This document shows, piece by piece, positions 35,450 through 44,773 of a DNA stretch of 64,000 nucleotides. Origin of the DNA: an uncultured Sphingobacteriaceae bacterium (lineage in GTDB: Bacteria > Bacteroidota > Bacteroidia > Sphingobacteriales > Sphingobacteriaceae); the NCBI GenBank assembly GCA_946887045.1, contig CAMPKC010000018.1, positions 1-64,000 of the forward strand, in the 5' to 3' direction. The position numbers were made by a program, and so were the translations under genes. Each line of letters starts with the position of its first letter. Positions within the stretch are counted from its first letter, which is position 1. The notes beneath the pieces were generated by a model. It was not told the DNA's origin and did not search any database. It worked only from the letters and a program-made list of their open reading frames with translations.

Positions 35450-36004
35450 CTAGGTTTCTGAGGGCGCAGATATTGCACGATAGATGTCGGTTAAATTGCG
35501 TCCCAGGCCCTTATAGTCTAACCCATAGCCAACTACAAATTCATTTTGAATCTCAAATCCTACATACTCAATTTCTTCGATTTCCTTTTGTAGAGAGTTA
35601 GGCTTTAATAGAAGGGTACAAACAGAAACGGAGGCCGGTTCCTGCTCTTTTACTTTGTCTAAAAGATAACTTAAGGTAATTCCGGTGTCGACGATGTCTT
35701 CAACGATAATAACGTCACGGTTTTTTAAATTTAAATCCAGGCCAATAACCTCTTTAACTATACCCGAACTTGTATCTGCTCCATTATAAGAGGATACCTT
35801 AACAAAGCTGACTTCCGAAGAGATATTTATTTGTTTCATTAAATCGGCCATGAAGATAAAGCTGCCGTTTAACACTCCTAAAAATACCGGTACGCGGGTT
35901 TCATAATCTACATTAAGTTGAATGCCCAAAAATCTTGTTCTTTTCTCTATTTGGTCATACTCCAAAAGCAGGTCGAATTCTTTATCTTCTATCTCAATTT
36001 TCAT
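35450..36004 (-). CDS. hpt: Hypoxanthine phosphoribosyltransferase
   Basis: The protein has 184 residues from the ATG at 36004 (a TTG six codons upstream is an alternative). It salvages hypoxanthine and guanine with PRPP. The PRPP loop VIIVEDIVDTGITLSYL is intact, as are FLGVLNGSFIF and the C-terminal VVGYGLDYKG. It lies between psd and the transglycosylase gene on the same strand. Confidence 0.96.
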   Translation of the reverse strand: MKIEIEDKEFDLLLEYDQIEKRTRFLGIQLNVDYETRVPVFLGVLNGSFIFMADLMKQINISSEVSFVKVSSYNGADTSSGIVKEVIGLDLNLKNRDVIIVEDIVDTGITLSYLLDKVKEQEPASVSVCTLLLKPNSLQKEIEEIEYVGFEIQNEFVVGYGLDYKGLGRNLTDIYRAISAPSET

Positions 36005-36053
36005 CTGAAAAAATTTGGGCAATCACTATTAATGATTCCGAAGATAGAAAAAA

Positions 36054-38186
36054 TTATGCGCCGTTCTTTTTTTGTTCGCGTTCTTTCCGTCTTTGTTCGC
36101 GTCTTTGCTGGCGGAGTTCTGCAGGAGTGATAATTGTATCTCTGGAGATCAGTTTATTTCCCTTTTGCTCTATGCGGGTTGAATCCGGATTTCTTCTAAA
36201 AATGTTTTTGAAAAAGCCACCACCGGTTTGTTCACTATCTTCCTCGTACAGAGAGTCGACTATAACAGAATCAACAGGGTCAACTTTACGACGCAAACTC
36301 TCTTTTAACATAACACCATAGAAACCGTAGGCGTTTGTGTCTCTGCTGGTATACCCGCGTCTTGCCATTAAACCACCAATCAATTTGAAATATCCTCTTA
36401 ATGAATAACTCAGACTTCCATCAGCTTCAAAGAAGTATAAACCTTTTTTGGGACGGGGAACGATATTAGCAAGAAAAATACTCTCGCCTAAGCTGAGGTC
36501 AGAAGGATGTTTGCCGAAATAATATCTTGCAGCTTCGCCAATACCGTATACGTTATTACCCCATTCTATAAGGTTTAAATAGACTTCGAACATTCGTTGT
36601 TTGGATGAAAGCCGATTGTTTTCAATCATCCAAACCAGCAGTATTTCCTCAACTTTCCGGGCCATGGTTTTCTGACGGCTCAGGAAAACATTTTTTACCA
36701 GTTGCATTGAAATTGTACTTCCACCTCGTTTGAACGCTTTTTCTTTGAAATTGGTAGCAATAGAACGTTGAAATGCGGTTGCTACAAAACCATTATGTGA
36801 GTAAAACGAAGGATCCTCTGCGGTTAAGATCGCATTTCGAAGACTCGGTGTTATTTGATTTATAGGGACATAGTCGGGATTTTGTGGGCCAATAATAATA
36901 TCCCTCATGGGTTTTCCGTATTCATAAGGAGTATAAACAAAGCTGCTGTTTATCTTTTGCAAATTGGTTTTTCCCCATTTCAGGATTTTAAAGTCGCCGC
37001 TTTTTTGCAAAGAAGAGTGTATACGAACACTATCAGGGTTTTTAGAATCAAGGAAAAAGTCAAGATTGTATTGAAGTTTTCCAGCAACTTTAATTCCGTC
37101 CAGAGATTCGAATAAGCCGACCGGAAACGAATCAAAAAGTTGTTGAGCATTTAATTGCTCGGTTTTCAATTTTAAAGAATAGGTTTTCTTTGGAGAGTTG
37201 GTATACTTTAAATAAGGATTCGCCTTTACATTTTTTAAATAGATAACGGATGTACTGTCCAGCGCTACGAAATTCTCACCGATTACAACGTCTGCATCAA
37301 TCGCCCCGCTTGGCACAATTATATTGTTCGCTGCAATTTTAGGATGATTAATTAAAAGGTTTTTAATTGCCCATGAGCCGTAAATGCGAAATTTGTCGCC
37401 CTGCTTCGCCGCCTTTTTTAACTCAGTATAAACGGTATCGAAGTTAAGTTTCAGACCATATTCTTTTTCCAATAGTGCAAGTTCTACCTTTCGGTTTTCA
37501 GCATATAATTTGAATGAGAGTTGTTTTTTTCCTGGCTCTACCGTTCCGTCCACATGCCAGACAGCTTCATTATCATTTAATAAAATATTCGATTTTAATT
37601 GCCCGTCATTTATCGTTGCAGAGGATGTATAAAACCTTAGTTTGTTCGCATTGTGAGTTATCGCAACATCAAAGTCCGTAACCTGCATCTCGTCCGGGAT
37701 CTTATACAAAACCTGGTTAAGCAGGTTGTTTGCTATTTCTGCCAAATCCGCCTTTGTTGTTTTAGTGGTGTCGCGATTTTTTCTCTTAAACAGGAAGTCG
37801 TAATTGCTTATGCTGTCGCGTTTTACTAGGTTTACTTTTCCGCTTTTAATTTTTAGGCGGCTTATTTTGAAATCGCCTGAAATAAGCGGTAATAGTTTGA
37901 CACCAATTAGTATATCATTGATATAAATGAGGCTGTCCCTATTCTCGGGCACGACAGAAACGCTTGAAAATGCTACAGATGTCAGACCCTGAAAATGTGG
38001 ATCGCTTATTTTTAAATTAAGATTATAATCTCTTTTAGCTTTATTAACTGCTTTTGTAATTACAGCTTGCAAAATGGCTTCCCGTTTCGAGTAGGCGATA
38101 GCTACCCCTACTAAAAATACTGCCAGGAGTACCGAGAGAGAAATAACAGCAATTTTTATATACTTGGAAGGAATACGTTTACGCAT
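36054..38186 (-). CDS. Membrane-anchored peptidoglycan glycosyltransferase (GT51) with AsmA-like N-terminus
   Basis: At 710 residues, it has an N-terminal membrane helix (about 10-30), then a long periplasmic region (about 40-400) resembling AsmA/DUF748-type beta-rich domains (FQGLTSVAFSSVSVVPENRD). A GT51 transglycosylase domain lies at about 440-620: TAEDPSFYSHNGF holds the catalytic Glu, and KRGGSTISMQLVKN is the second motif. There is no transpeptidase domain, so it polymerises lipid II only. A basic tail ends the protein. Confidence 0.88.
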   Translation of the reverse strand: MRKRIPSKYIKIAVISLSVLLAVFLVGVAIAYSKREAILQAVITKAVNKAKRDYNLNLKISDPHFQGLTSVAFSSVSVVPENRDSLIYINDILIGVKLLPLISGDFKISRLKIKSGKVNLVKRDSISNYDFLFKRKNRDTTKTTKADLAEIANNLLNQVLYKIPDEMQVTDFDVAITHNANKLRFYTSSATINDGQLKSNILLNDNEAVWHVDGTVEPGKKQLSFKLYAENRKVELALLEKEYGLKLNFDTVYTELKKAAKQGDKFRIYGSWAIKNLLINHPKIAANNIIVPSGAIDADVVIGENFVALDSTSVIYLKNVKANPYLKYTNSPKKTYSLKLKTEQLNAQQLFDSFPVGLFESLDGIKVAGKLQYNLDFFLDSKNPDSVRIHSSLQKSGDFKILKWGKTNLQKINSSFVYTPYEYGKPMRDIIIGPQNPDYVPINQITPSLRNAILTAEDPSFYSHNGFVATAFQRSIATNFKEKAFKRGGSTISMQLVKNVFLSRQKTMARKVEEILLVWMIENNRLSSKQRMFEVYLNLIEWGNNVYGIGEAARYYFGKHPSDLSLGESIFLANIVPRPKKGLYFFEADGSLSYSLRGYFKLIGGLMARRGYTSRDTNAYGFYGVMLKESLRRKVDPVDSVIVDSLYEEDSEQTGGGFFKNIFRRNPDSTRIEQKGNKLISRDTIITPAELRQQRREQRRKEREQKKNGA

Positions 38187-38334
38187 GTATGCACAAGACT
38201 TTGAAATTCATTGAATAGTATAAAAAAACGATTTATGGCGAGTTTTATTTCCAGAGTGTAAATATCTGTAAATTCATTAGGCAAACAAGCATAATAGTAA
38301 TAGGTTTCATAAATTTGCGGCTTATAGTTGATAG

Positions 38335-39405
38335 ATGATAACTAAAGAGCAAGTATTAAAAGCGCTAAGTCATGTGGAAGAGCCGGATCTTAAAAAAGAT
38401 CTTGTTACGCTGAACATGATTGAAGATATAATTATAGAAGGAAATAATCTCACCTTTTCGGTGGTTTTAACCACCCCGGCATGTCCATTAAAGGCATTAA
38501 TCGAAAATGCATGCCGTAATGCAATTGCTCATTTCATAAGCAAGGATGTAGTGGTTGATGTGAAGATGACTTCGCGGGTAACAACACAAAAGAACCAGCC
38601 TCTCAGCAATATCAGAAATATAATTGTTGTGGCATCTGGTAAGGGTGGAGTAGGAAAATCTACGGTCTCTGCAAATTTGGCTATTGGATTAGCTAAACGT
38701 GGCGCAAAAGTAGGCTTGATCGATGCGGACATTTATGGCCCATCTATTCCAATTATGTTTGGATTGGAAACAGAAAAGCCAAATGCCACTCAAACTGCAG
38801 ATGGGAAAACCCGTATAGATCCGATAGAAAAGTTTGGGATTAAACTTCTGTCCATCGGATTTTTCACAGATCCGAATCAACCCATTCCATGGAGAGGTCC
38901 CATGGCATCCAATGCCGTTAAGCAGCTATTTAACGATGCAGATTGGGGCGAACTGGATTATCTGGTTGTCGATCTTCCTCCCGGCACCGGCGACATTCAT
39001 ATTACCTTGACGCAAAATTATCCTGTAGCTGGGGCCGTTATTGTTACAACGCCGCAAAATGTAGCGCTGGCTGATGCTAAAAAAGGTATTGGCATGTTTT
39101 TGATGGACTCGATTAATGTTCCGATTTTGGGTATCATAGAGAATATGTCGTATTTCACGCCTGCAGAACTTCCTGACAATAAATATTATATTTTTGGTGA
39201 AGGCGGCGGAAGAAAACTGGCTGGAATGTATAATACAGCGTTTTTAGGTGAGATTCCATTAGTGCAAAGCATTAGCGATGCCGGAGACGCGGGAAGTCCT
39301 GTAATTCTGAACGAAAACAACCCTATGTCGGTTGCATTTTTAGACATCGCCGAAAGAGTTGCGCAGCAAGTATCGATAGCGAATGCCAAAATGCCGGCGC
39401 AGTAG
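38335..39405 (+). CDS. Mrp/NBP35 family iron-sulfur cluster carrier ATPase
   Basis: The 356-residue protein joins a DUF59/MIP18 domain (about 1-90) to a ParA-like P-loop ATPase with SGKGGVGKSTVSANLA near residue 100 and DADIYGPSIP. It carries iron-sulfur clusters to target proteins. The Nfu scaffold gene is 44 nt downstream, supporting a joint role in cluster delivery. Confidence 0.95.
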   Translation: MITKEQVLKALSHVEEPDLKKDLVTLNMIEDIIIEGNNLTFSVVLTTPACPLKALIENACRNAIAHFISKDVVVDVKMTSRVTTQKNQPLSNIRNIIVVASGKGGVGKSTVSANLAIGLAKRGAKVGLIDADIYGPSIPIMFGLETEKPNATQTADGKTRIDPIEKFGIKLLSIGFFTDPNQPIPWRGPMASNAVKQLFNDADWGELDYLVVDLPPGTGDIHITLTQNYPVAGAVIVTTPQNVALADAKKGIGMFLMDSINVPILGIIENMSYFTPAELPDNKYYIFGEGGGRKLAGMYNTAFLGEIPLVQSISDAGDAGSPVILNENNPMSVAFLDIAERVAQQVSIANAKMPAQ

Positions 39406-39449
39406 GTTAAAAGAATAAATTTTAGTATTTTTATAAAAAAAGATTTATA

Positions 39450-39728
39450 ATGGATTTGTTGCAAAAAGTGGAAAGTGCTCTGGATACTATCCGTCCTTAT
39501 TTAGAGGCAGATGGAGGCAATGTGTCTGTAGAAGAAATAACATCAGATAATATAGTTAAGCTAAAGTTGCTTGGTGCTTGCGGATCCTGTCCAATGAGTA
39601 TCATGACGCTTAAAGCAGGTATTGAACAGGCAATAAAAAAAGCTGTACCAGAGATACAATCGGTTGAGGCTGTTAATCTTACAGATATGGATGATCCCAA
39701 TGCAGTAATGCCGCAGACATTAAATTAA
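39450..39728 (+). CDS. NifU-like (Nfu) iron-sulfur scaffold
   Basis: The 92-residue Nfu domain has the cluster-binding pair in LLGACGSCPMS and the usual opening RPYLEADGGNV. It forms a labile 4Fe-4S cluster on a dimer and hands it on. Co-transcribed with the Mrp gene; a terminator follows. Confidence 0.93.
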   Translation: MDLLQKVESALDTIRPYLEADGGNVSVEEITSDNIVKLKLLGACGSCPMSIMTLKAGIEQAIKKAVPEIQSVEAVNLTDMDDPNAVMPQTLN

Positions 39729-39746
39729 CAGAATATTCGATATTTT

Positions 39747-39784
39747 AAAAGCGATTGCGTTGTATAAACGGATCGCTTTTTTTG
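39747..39784 (+). terminator. Terminator of the mrp-nfu operon
   Basis: AAAAGCGAT and ATCGCTTTT form a 9-bp stem with a 16-nt loop and a T-run to 39783. Confidence 0.88.
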
Positions 39785-39871
39785 TAATATTTCCTTTATG
39801 AAGATTGAGACGGTGCGTTTCTTAACAGATTTTAACATTAGTCTTGCACAATTTTTGTTAGGTTTACACTG

Positions 39872-40510
39872 ATGAAGCACTTGCTCGCCATATTAATTTT
39901 ATGCTTTGCATTTGGGTTTTCTCAAGCCCAGGAAAAGTCTATTGTTCAATTTTCGGGACTAATTTACCATGTTGATTCTAATGTTGTTGTTCCATATGTT
40001 TCCATAACCAACAGATCTGACAGAGGTAAAGTGTTTTCTGCCAACCATCAGGGTTATTTTTCATTTGTGGCTCATGAGGGAGACACGATAGTTTTCAGCG
40101 CAATTGGATACCGAAGAGAGGCCTTGGTTATTCCTGCTAACGTACCTGATAAGAAATATACAGTTATCATAAAGCTAAAGGCAGAAGTAGTTAATTTACC
40201 TACCGTTCGTGTGCTTCCCTGGGCAAGTATAGACGATTTTAACCGCGATTTCATGGCAATGAAATTTGCAGATGATGATCTGGAAATCGCAAGAAAGAAC
40301 GTAACCCGGACTTCTTTAATGGCAATGGCCCGGTCTCTCCCTCGTGATGGAACCGAGATGAACAATCTGAATTTTCAGAACAACCATATCGCCTTAAGCA
40401 ATAAAAACATGAACCAACGTGGGGCTAATCCTCTCTTAAATCCGTTTGCATGGGGAGCGTTAATTCAGCAGATAATGCAGGGCGATAAAAGCAGAGCCAA
40501 CGACAATTAG
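39872..40510 (+). CDS. Secreted carboxypeptidase-regulatory-like domain protein
   Basis: The 212-residue protein has a signal peptide (1-19, ending SQAQ) and one CarboxypepD_reg-like beta-sandwich (about 24-110: VQFSGLIYHVDSNVVVPYVS, then HQGYFSFVAHEGDTIVFSAIGY). The C-terminal 90 residues are Asn-rich and unassigned. Such proteins occur widely in Bacteroidota envelopes without known function. Its stop overlaps the convergent def gene by 4 nt. Confidence 0.8.
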   Translation: MKHLLAILILCFAFGFSQAQEKSIVQFSGLIYHVDSNVVVPYVSITNRSDRGKVFSANHQGYFSFVAHEGDTIVFSAIGYRREALVIPANVPDKKYTVIIKLKAEVVNLPTVRVLPWASIDDFNRDFMAMKFADDDLEIARKNVTRTSLMAMARSLPRDGTEMNNLNFQNNHIALSNKNMNQRGANPLLNPFAWGALIQQIMQGDKSRANDN

Positions 40511-41070
40511 CGCTTTTTAGAGGCGGCGGGAAACTTCATTCTATAATCTACTTTAACAGCACCCCTCGATATTGAATCAAGTTTGCTTTTTAACATCGCT
40601 CGTCTAAGCGGGCTCAATTTATCAGTAAATAGTTTTCCTTCAATGTGGTCGTATTCGTGTTGGATAACACGTGCTTTAAAGCCTGAAAAAGTTTCTGTAT
40701 GCTGATTCCAGTTTTCGTCGAAATAAGAAATAGTTACTTTTTGATTCCGGCTAATGTCTTCCCTGATATCAGGAATACTTAAACATCCTTCATTAAAGTT
40801 CCATTTCTCTCCCTCTTCATTTAGAATTTGCGCGTTGATAAATACCTTTTTGAAATCTTTAAGTTCAGGCTCATCTTTGTCGCTTAAGTCGATTACAAAA
40901 AGACGAATAGAAAGACCGATTTGGGGCGCAGCAATTCCTACGCCGCTTGCATTATACATCGTGTCGAACATGTTTTCAATCAGGCCGGACAGGTTAGGAT
41001 AGTCTTGCGTAATATCTACTGCCTTTTTTCTTAAAACCGGATCTCCGTATGCTATAATCGGTAACTTCAT
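40507..41070 (-). CDS. def: Peptide deformylase
   Basis: The 187-residue metalloenzyme removes the formyl group from nascent proteins. The three motifs are intact: GVGIAAPQIG, EGCLSIP (metal-binding Cys) and QHEYDHIEG (HExxH). The C-terminus is extended and basic. The M16 protease gene lies 56 nt upstream on the same strand, so they may be cotranscribed. Confidence 0.97.
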   Translation of the reverse strand: MKLPIIAYGDPVLRKKAVDITQDYPNLSGLIENMFDTMYNASGVGIAAPQIGLSIRLFVIDLSDKDEPELKDFKKVFINAQILNEEGEKWNFNEGCLSIPDIREDISRNQKVTISYFDENWNQHTETFSGFKARVIQHEYDHIEGKLFTDKLSPLRRAMLKSKLDSISRGAVKVDYRMKFPAASKKR

Positions 41071-41126
41071 TGTGCAAAAATAAATAAATAAGGGGGGATT
41101 AGGAATATCTCCAATCGATTTAAACG

Positions 41127-42356
41127 CTATTCTGACGGTTCGAACACCAACGATGTAAGCTGTGCAGGTTCGAAAATCTCATTCGCAATTTCAAGCACCT
41201 GTTCTGCGGTGACTGCATTTACTTTGGCATACATCTCCTCAAGTGTATCCGCCTTTCCATAATCGGTTAAGCTTTTGGTCATCGAAATTATTAAACCAAT
41301 CCTGTTTTCTTCTCCCAGGGCAATCAAACCTGTGAATTTTTGCTTGGCCTGACGCAGGGCGATTGGTGATAATTTGTTTTCCCGAAGTTTTTTCAGTTCC
41401 TTGTGAACAAGTGATAATGCTCTCTTTGATTTTTCCGCATCTGTTCCAAAATAAATGGAAAAAATGCCGGTATCGCTGAAGCCGGTATAGTTCGACTCGA
41501 TCGTATACGCTATCCCATATTTCTCCCGGATCTGCATATTCAGCCTTGAACTCATGCCTGTTCCGCCCAAAAGATTGTTGAGTAACATCAAACCAGTTTT
41601 GTATTCGTGATGAATGGAATAAGCTTTATTGCCAATTACGCAATGTGTCTGGCCGATTGATTTTTCAATTCTGCTTTCTGAAGGTTTATTGCCTTTGAAA
41701 GGATCTCGGCTTAAATTTATTTTCCTTTCGGGAATGTCTGAATAAGTCTTTGTAAAAACTTTGCAGAGCTTTTTGAAATCATAGTTTCCCAGAACGCCAA
41801 TCACGATTTCGTGGGTGTTGTAGTTATTATTTAAAAAATCCAGAATATCGGGACGTTCCAACGCTTTAACGGTATCATTTGTGCCCAGGATATTTCTCCC
41901 TAAAGAATGGCCCGCGAACAGAATATCTTCAAAGTCGTCTTGGATAGCTTCTTCGGGCTGATCCTGGTAAGACGCGATTTCATCAAGAATTACGCTTCTC
42001 TCTTTTTCGAGTTCCTCCTCAGGAAACACAGAGTGAAAAACCAGATCTTGGAAAAGTTCCAAAGCTCTTTCGAGGTACGGATTTAAAAACGAAGCATGCA
42101 GGCAAGTGTACTCCTTGGTGGTGTAGGCGTTTAAATCGCCTCCTACAAGTTCAAGACGGTTCAGAATCTGCGTTGTGCTTCGCTTTGCGGTTCTTTTAAA
42201 TAATAAGTGCTCGATAAAATGAGCAAGGCCGTCTTTTCCATGCTTCTCATCCCGCGAGCCGGCATTTATAATGATGCAGGAGTGCGATAGTAGAGAAGTT
42301 GTGGGTTTATGTAAAAGGCGTATGCCGTTAGGCAGGGTAAAAACCTGATAATCCAT
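41127..42356 (-). CDS. M16 family zinc peptidase (processing-peptidase-like)
   Basis: The protein has 409 residues from the ATG at 42356 (MDYQVFTLPNGIRLL). It has the inverted zinc motif HFIEH near residue 47 and the downstream Glu in the ERSVILDEIASYQ helix. The second M16 domain with GGTGMSSRLNMQIREKYG completes one full subunit. The substrate is unknown; no signal peptide is seen. Confidence 0.93.
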   Translation of the reverse strand: MDYQVFTLPNGIRLLHKPTTSLLSHSCIIINAGSRDEKHGKDGLAHFIEHLLFKRTAKRSTTQILNRLELVGGDLNAYTTKEYTCLHASFLNPYLERALELFQDLVFHSVFPEEELEKERSVILDEIASYQDQPEEAIQDDFEDILFAGHSLGRNILGTNDTVKALERPDILDFLNNNYNTHEIVIGVLGNYDFKKLCKVFTKTYSDIPERKINLSRDPFKGNKPSESRIEKSIGQTHCVIGNKAYSIHHEYKTGLMLLNNLLGGTGMSSRLNMQIREKYGIAYTIESNYTGFSDTGIFSIYFGTDAEKSKRALSLVHKELKKLRENKLSPIALRQAKQKFTGLIALGEENRIGLIISMTKSLTDYGKADTLEEMYAKVNAVTAEQVLEIANEIFEPAQLTSLVFEPSE

Positions 42357-42553
42357 TAAGGGTACAAGATATATATTATAGCCCAATGGGTAAAACCATG
42401 AGTGTTTATTTTCATCAGATTATATTTGAGATGTGAGAGTTCAGATTTGAGAGCCTGACTATTTTCATAGCTTTTGTCTTTTTAAAAGATGATGAAGATT
42501 TATCTGAATATAAGTTCATTTCGTTTGAAAGCGGAAAGCTCATGTATCTTTCA

Positions 42554-43189
42554 TTATTCTTTCAGCTTTAATTTGCATTCCCGCTTAAACGCCTCGAATC
42601 TCGGCATTGATACCCCTCTTATGTATGAATTTCCTGGATTGGAAGCTGCATAGTTCTGATGATATTCTTCTGCCCGGTAAAATGTTTTTAGCCGGGCCAC
42701 CTCGGTTACTATAGGTTTTTTGAATGCGGGAGTCCATTTCATAATGGCTTTTCTAACCAGTTCTTCCTCGGCAGGTGTGTTATAAAATATGGCAGAACGA
42801 TAAGATGTTCCAATATCTGGTCCCTGGCGATTTAAGGTAGTAGGATCGTGTGAGGTGAAAAACGCGTCCAATAAATCCGAATATGAAATAACTTTCGGAT
42901 TGTAGTATACCATAATCGCTTCCGCGTGCCCGGTTGTTTCTGCACATACCTGTTCGTATGTTGGGTTTTTTAAATGTCCGCCGGTATAGCCAGACACAGC
43001 TGAATCGACACCGGCAATTTCTTCAAAAATATGTTCGGAACACCAAAAACACCCTTCGGCGAAAACTGCAATTGCCTTTCCGGGGGGGGCGGCTGTTTTT
43101 ACTGCATCAGTTTTGTGCTGACCTGCAAGATTACAGGAGAAAAGAAAAGATGCACTAAAAAGGATATAGAATATTGATCTCAATTTCAT
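42554..43189 (-). CDS. msrA: Peptide methionine (S)-S-oxide reductase, lipoprotein form
   Basis: At 211 residues, it repairs oxidised methionine. The active-site motif GCFWCSEHIF carries the catalytic Cys, and GHAEAIMVYYNP and EEYHQNY follow. A signal sequence with lipobox-like LFSC (Cys19) precedes it, so this copy is likely exported and lipidated, protecting envelope proteins. It is monocistronic. Confidence 0.94.
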   Translation of the reverse strand: MKLRSIFYILFSASFLFSCNLAGQHKTDAVKTAAPPGKAIAVFAEGCFWCSEHIFEEIAGVDSAVSGYTGGHLKNPTYEQVCAETTGHAEAIMVYYNPKVISYSDLLDAFFTSHDPTTLNRQGPDIGTSYRSAIFYNTPAEEELVRKAIMKWTPAFKKPIVTEVARLKTFYRAEEYHQNYAASNPGNSYIRGVSMPRFEAFKRECKLKLKE

Positions 43190-43312
43190 GATGGGTACAA
43201 TTAGTATTATTAATGTACGAGATTGATTTGAAATCCGATCTTTATAAACTGGTTATTTTTCTGCTTAGTATCAAGGGGAGTGTAGTGTCTGAGAAAGTTT
43301 ATGTTTATGGAA

Positions 43313-43690
43313 TTAAAATTGAACATTTGAATTTGAAAGCTGTCTTTCAATTCTGTTTAAAAGAGTCATCTCATCAAATGGTTTCGCTACAACATCATTT
43401 GCACCCACGTCGAGAATGGCATTGTAAACATCAGGAACACCCGAAAGCATGATTACAGGAATATGGCGAGTTGTGGGGTCATCCTTGATTGATCTGCAAA
43501 TATCTCTGCCATCTAAATTATCCAAAATAACATCCAGAAGAATTATATCAGGATTAAAATCGTGAATAGTATTAAATATATTTGCACCTGTTGCCGAGCT
43601 TTGAACTTTAAAGCCTGCATTTGTTAAAAGTAGTTCTAATGTTTCCCGGACGTTATCCTCGTCTTCTACTATGATTACCCTTCTATCCAT
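43313..43690 (-). CDS. Stand-alone response regulator receiver
   Basis: The protein has 125 residues from the ATG at 43690. It is one CheY-like receiver with the acidic pair near residues 9-11 (IIVEDED), phospho-acceptor Asp53 (ILLDVILD) and Lys103 (VAKPFD). There is no output domain. No histidine kinase gene is adjacent. A 68-residue unknown lies 73 nt upstream on the same strand. Confidence 0.9.
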   Translation of the reverse strand: MDRRVIIVEDEDNVRETLELLLTNAGFKVQSSATGANIFNTIHDFNPDIILLDVILDNLDGRDICRSIKDDPTTRHIPVIMLSGVPDVYNAILDVGANDVVAKPFDEMTLLNRIERQLSNSNVQF

Positions 43691-43763
43691 TTTGTAAAGC
43701 GTTAATTGATAATAATTACAAAATGGAGATAGACTTGTTTCGGAAAATGTAAAAATGTTGAGA

Positions 43764-43970
43764 TCAAATAAAGATATCAACGGCAATTTCCAAATTCCAG
43801 GTAAATCCTAAGGCATTCTTGCGTTTAATCGCCCGAAGTTTTATTTTTTTGTTATTTATACGAGCATATTTACTAATCGAAGCTATTCGGTCGGACTTAG
43901 CTTCAGGAAGTATTGTTAGAAAATAGCCAAGTACATCATCGAGGTTATTATATTGTTGTATCTGCTGCAT
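43764..43970 (-). CDS. Hypothetical small protein
   Basis: The product is 68 residues long from the ATG at 43970. It is a mixed hydrophilic protein (VLGYFLTILPEAKSDRIASI, then KKIKLRAIKRKN) with no membrane segment. Family unknown. Its location upstream of the response regulator may be an operon. Confidence 0.45.
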   Translation of the reverse strand: MQQIQQYNNLDDVLGYFLTILPEAKSDRIASISKYARINNKKIKLRAIKRKNALGFTWNLEIAVDIFI

Positions 43971-44108
43971 GATAAATAAATCTTTCTCCAAATTTAGCTG
44001 ACGGCTTTTAACAGGGAATTACTTTAGTATAAAGGTTTTGTTAAAGTCTATCTTAGCCACTTTTCTGTTAATGATGCATTTTTTGTTACTTTGGAAAAAA
44101 ATCAAACA

Positions 44109-44549
44109 ATGTATTCATTTTTATTAGAAGCACACTCGGGTTTAAGGTATGTGGTAATGTTACTGCTTATCGTAGCTGTCATTCTTAGTTTAACAGGATG
44201 GTTTGGCAATAAAACGTTTACCGCAGGTAATAAACGGGTAAACCTTTTTACTTTGATAAGCACCCATATTCAGTTTGTAATAGGTCTTATCTTATATTTT
44301 GTTAGTCCGTATGTAAAAACAGGCGACATGGGCACTGCGATGAAAGATGCTACTTTACGTTACTGGACGGTTGAACATATTTTGATGATGCTTATTGCAG
44401 TCGTGTTAATTACTGTAGGTTATTCTAAATCTAAAAAGCTTTTGAGCGACGTTGCAAAGCACAAAACCGTAGCGATTTTTTATAGTCTGGCATTTATAAT
44501 TATCGTCGTTGCTATTGTTTTAAGCGGAAGACCGTTGATCGGTAGATAA
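44109..44549 (+). CDS. Four-helix membrane protein (cytochrome-b-like)
   Basis: The protein has 146 residues from the ATG at 44109. It has four hydrophobic helices with conserved-looking histidines in EAHSGLRY, LISTHIQFVIG and TVEHILMMLI, which suggests possible haem ligands. Homologues in Bacteroidota are usually left unnamed. Function unknown. Confidence 0.75.
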   Translation: MYSFLLEAHSGLRYVVMLLLIVAVILSLTGWFGNKTFTAGNKRVNLFTLISTHIQFVIGLILYFVSPYVKTGDMGTAMKDATLRYWTVEHILMMLIAVVLITVGYSKSKKLLSDVAKHKTVAIFYSLAFIIIVVAIVLSGRPLIGR

Positions 44550-44566
44550 GATAATTGATAAAACTA

Positions 44567-44596
44567 TTGACAGTTATGAATTTCTTTCTATTTTTG
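44567..44596 (+). promoter_or_regulatory. trp operon promoter
   Basis: TTG (44567-44569), a 19-nt spacer and TATTTTTG (44589-44596): the best-matching Bacteroidetes promoter in the window. The predicted start falls at the ATG of the leader peptide. Confidence 0.85.
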
Positions 44597-44601
44597 TTCA
44601 A

Positions 44602-44661
44602 ATGATGATTTTGAAACATACAAAGATTTGGTGGTGGCTGGAGTCAACTCGCGTCTGGTGA
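44602..44661 (+). CDS. trpL: trp operon leader peptide (19 aa)
   Basis: A short frame begins 5 nt after the -7 element and reads MMILKHTKIWWWLESTRVW, then TGA. Four of 19 residues are Trp, three of them consecutive (codons 44629-44637). A second ATG at 44605 could also start it. The stop codon overlaps the 5' arm of an antiterminator stem, so the ribosome's position on the Trp codons can decide whether the downstream terminator forms. It is translated probably from a leaderless message. Confidence 0.85.
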   Translation: MMILKHTKIWWWLESTRVW

Positions 44662-44735
44662 AGGTATGTTTCGTATTTGAAAATAAATAAACGACATTAT
44701 ATATCAACCCGACGCTAAACCGTCGGGTTTTTTTT
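44651..44735 (+). promoter_or_regulatory. trp attenuator (antiterminator and terminator)
   Basis: The terminator is AACCCGACG (44706-44714) paired with CGTCGGGTT (44721-44729) followed by eight T. The competing antiterminator pairs GCGTCTGGT (44651-44659) with ACCCGACGC (44707-44715), 8 of 9 bases. A ribosome stalled at Trp-Trp-Trp leaves 44651-44659 free and prevents termination; a ribosome at the stop codon masks it. Confidence 0.85.
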
Positions 44736-44773
44736 GGTCTAATCTGCCCTTATCACAGGCTATATTTTATTAT

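Noticed and set aside
43213..43452. 79-codon frame between msrA and the response regulator
   Set aside because: Most of it overlaps the response regulator gene on the other strand, and its second half is a His/Gln-rich shadow sequence.
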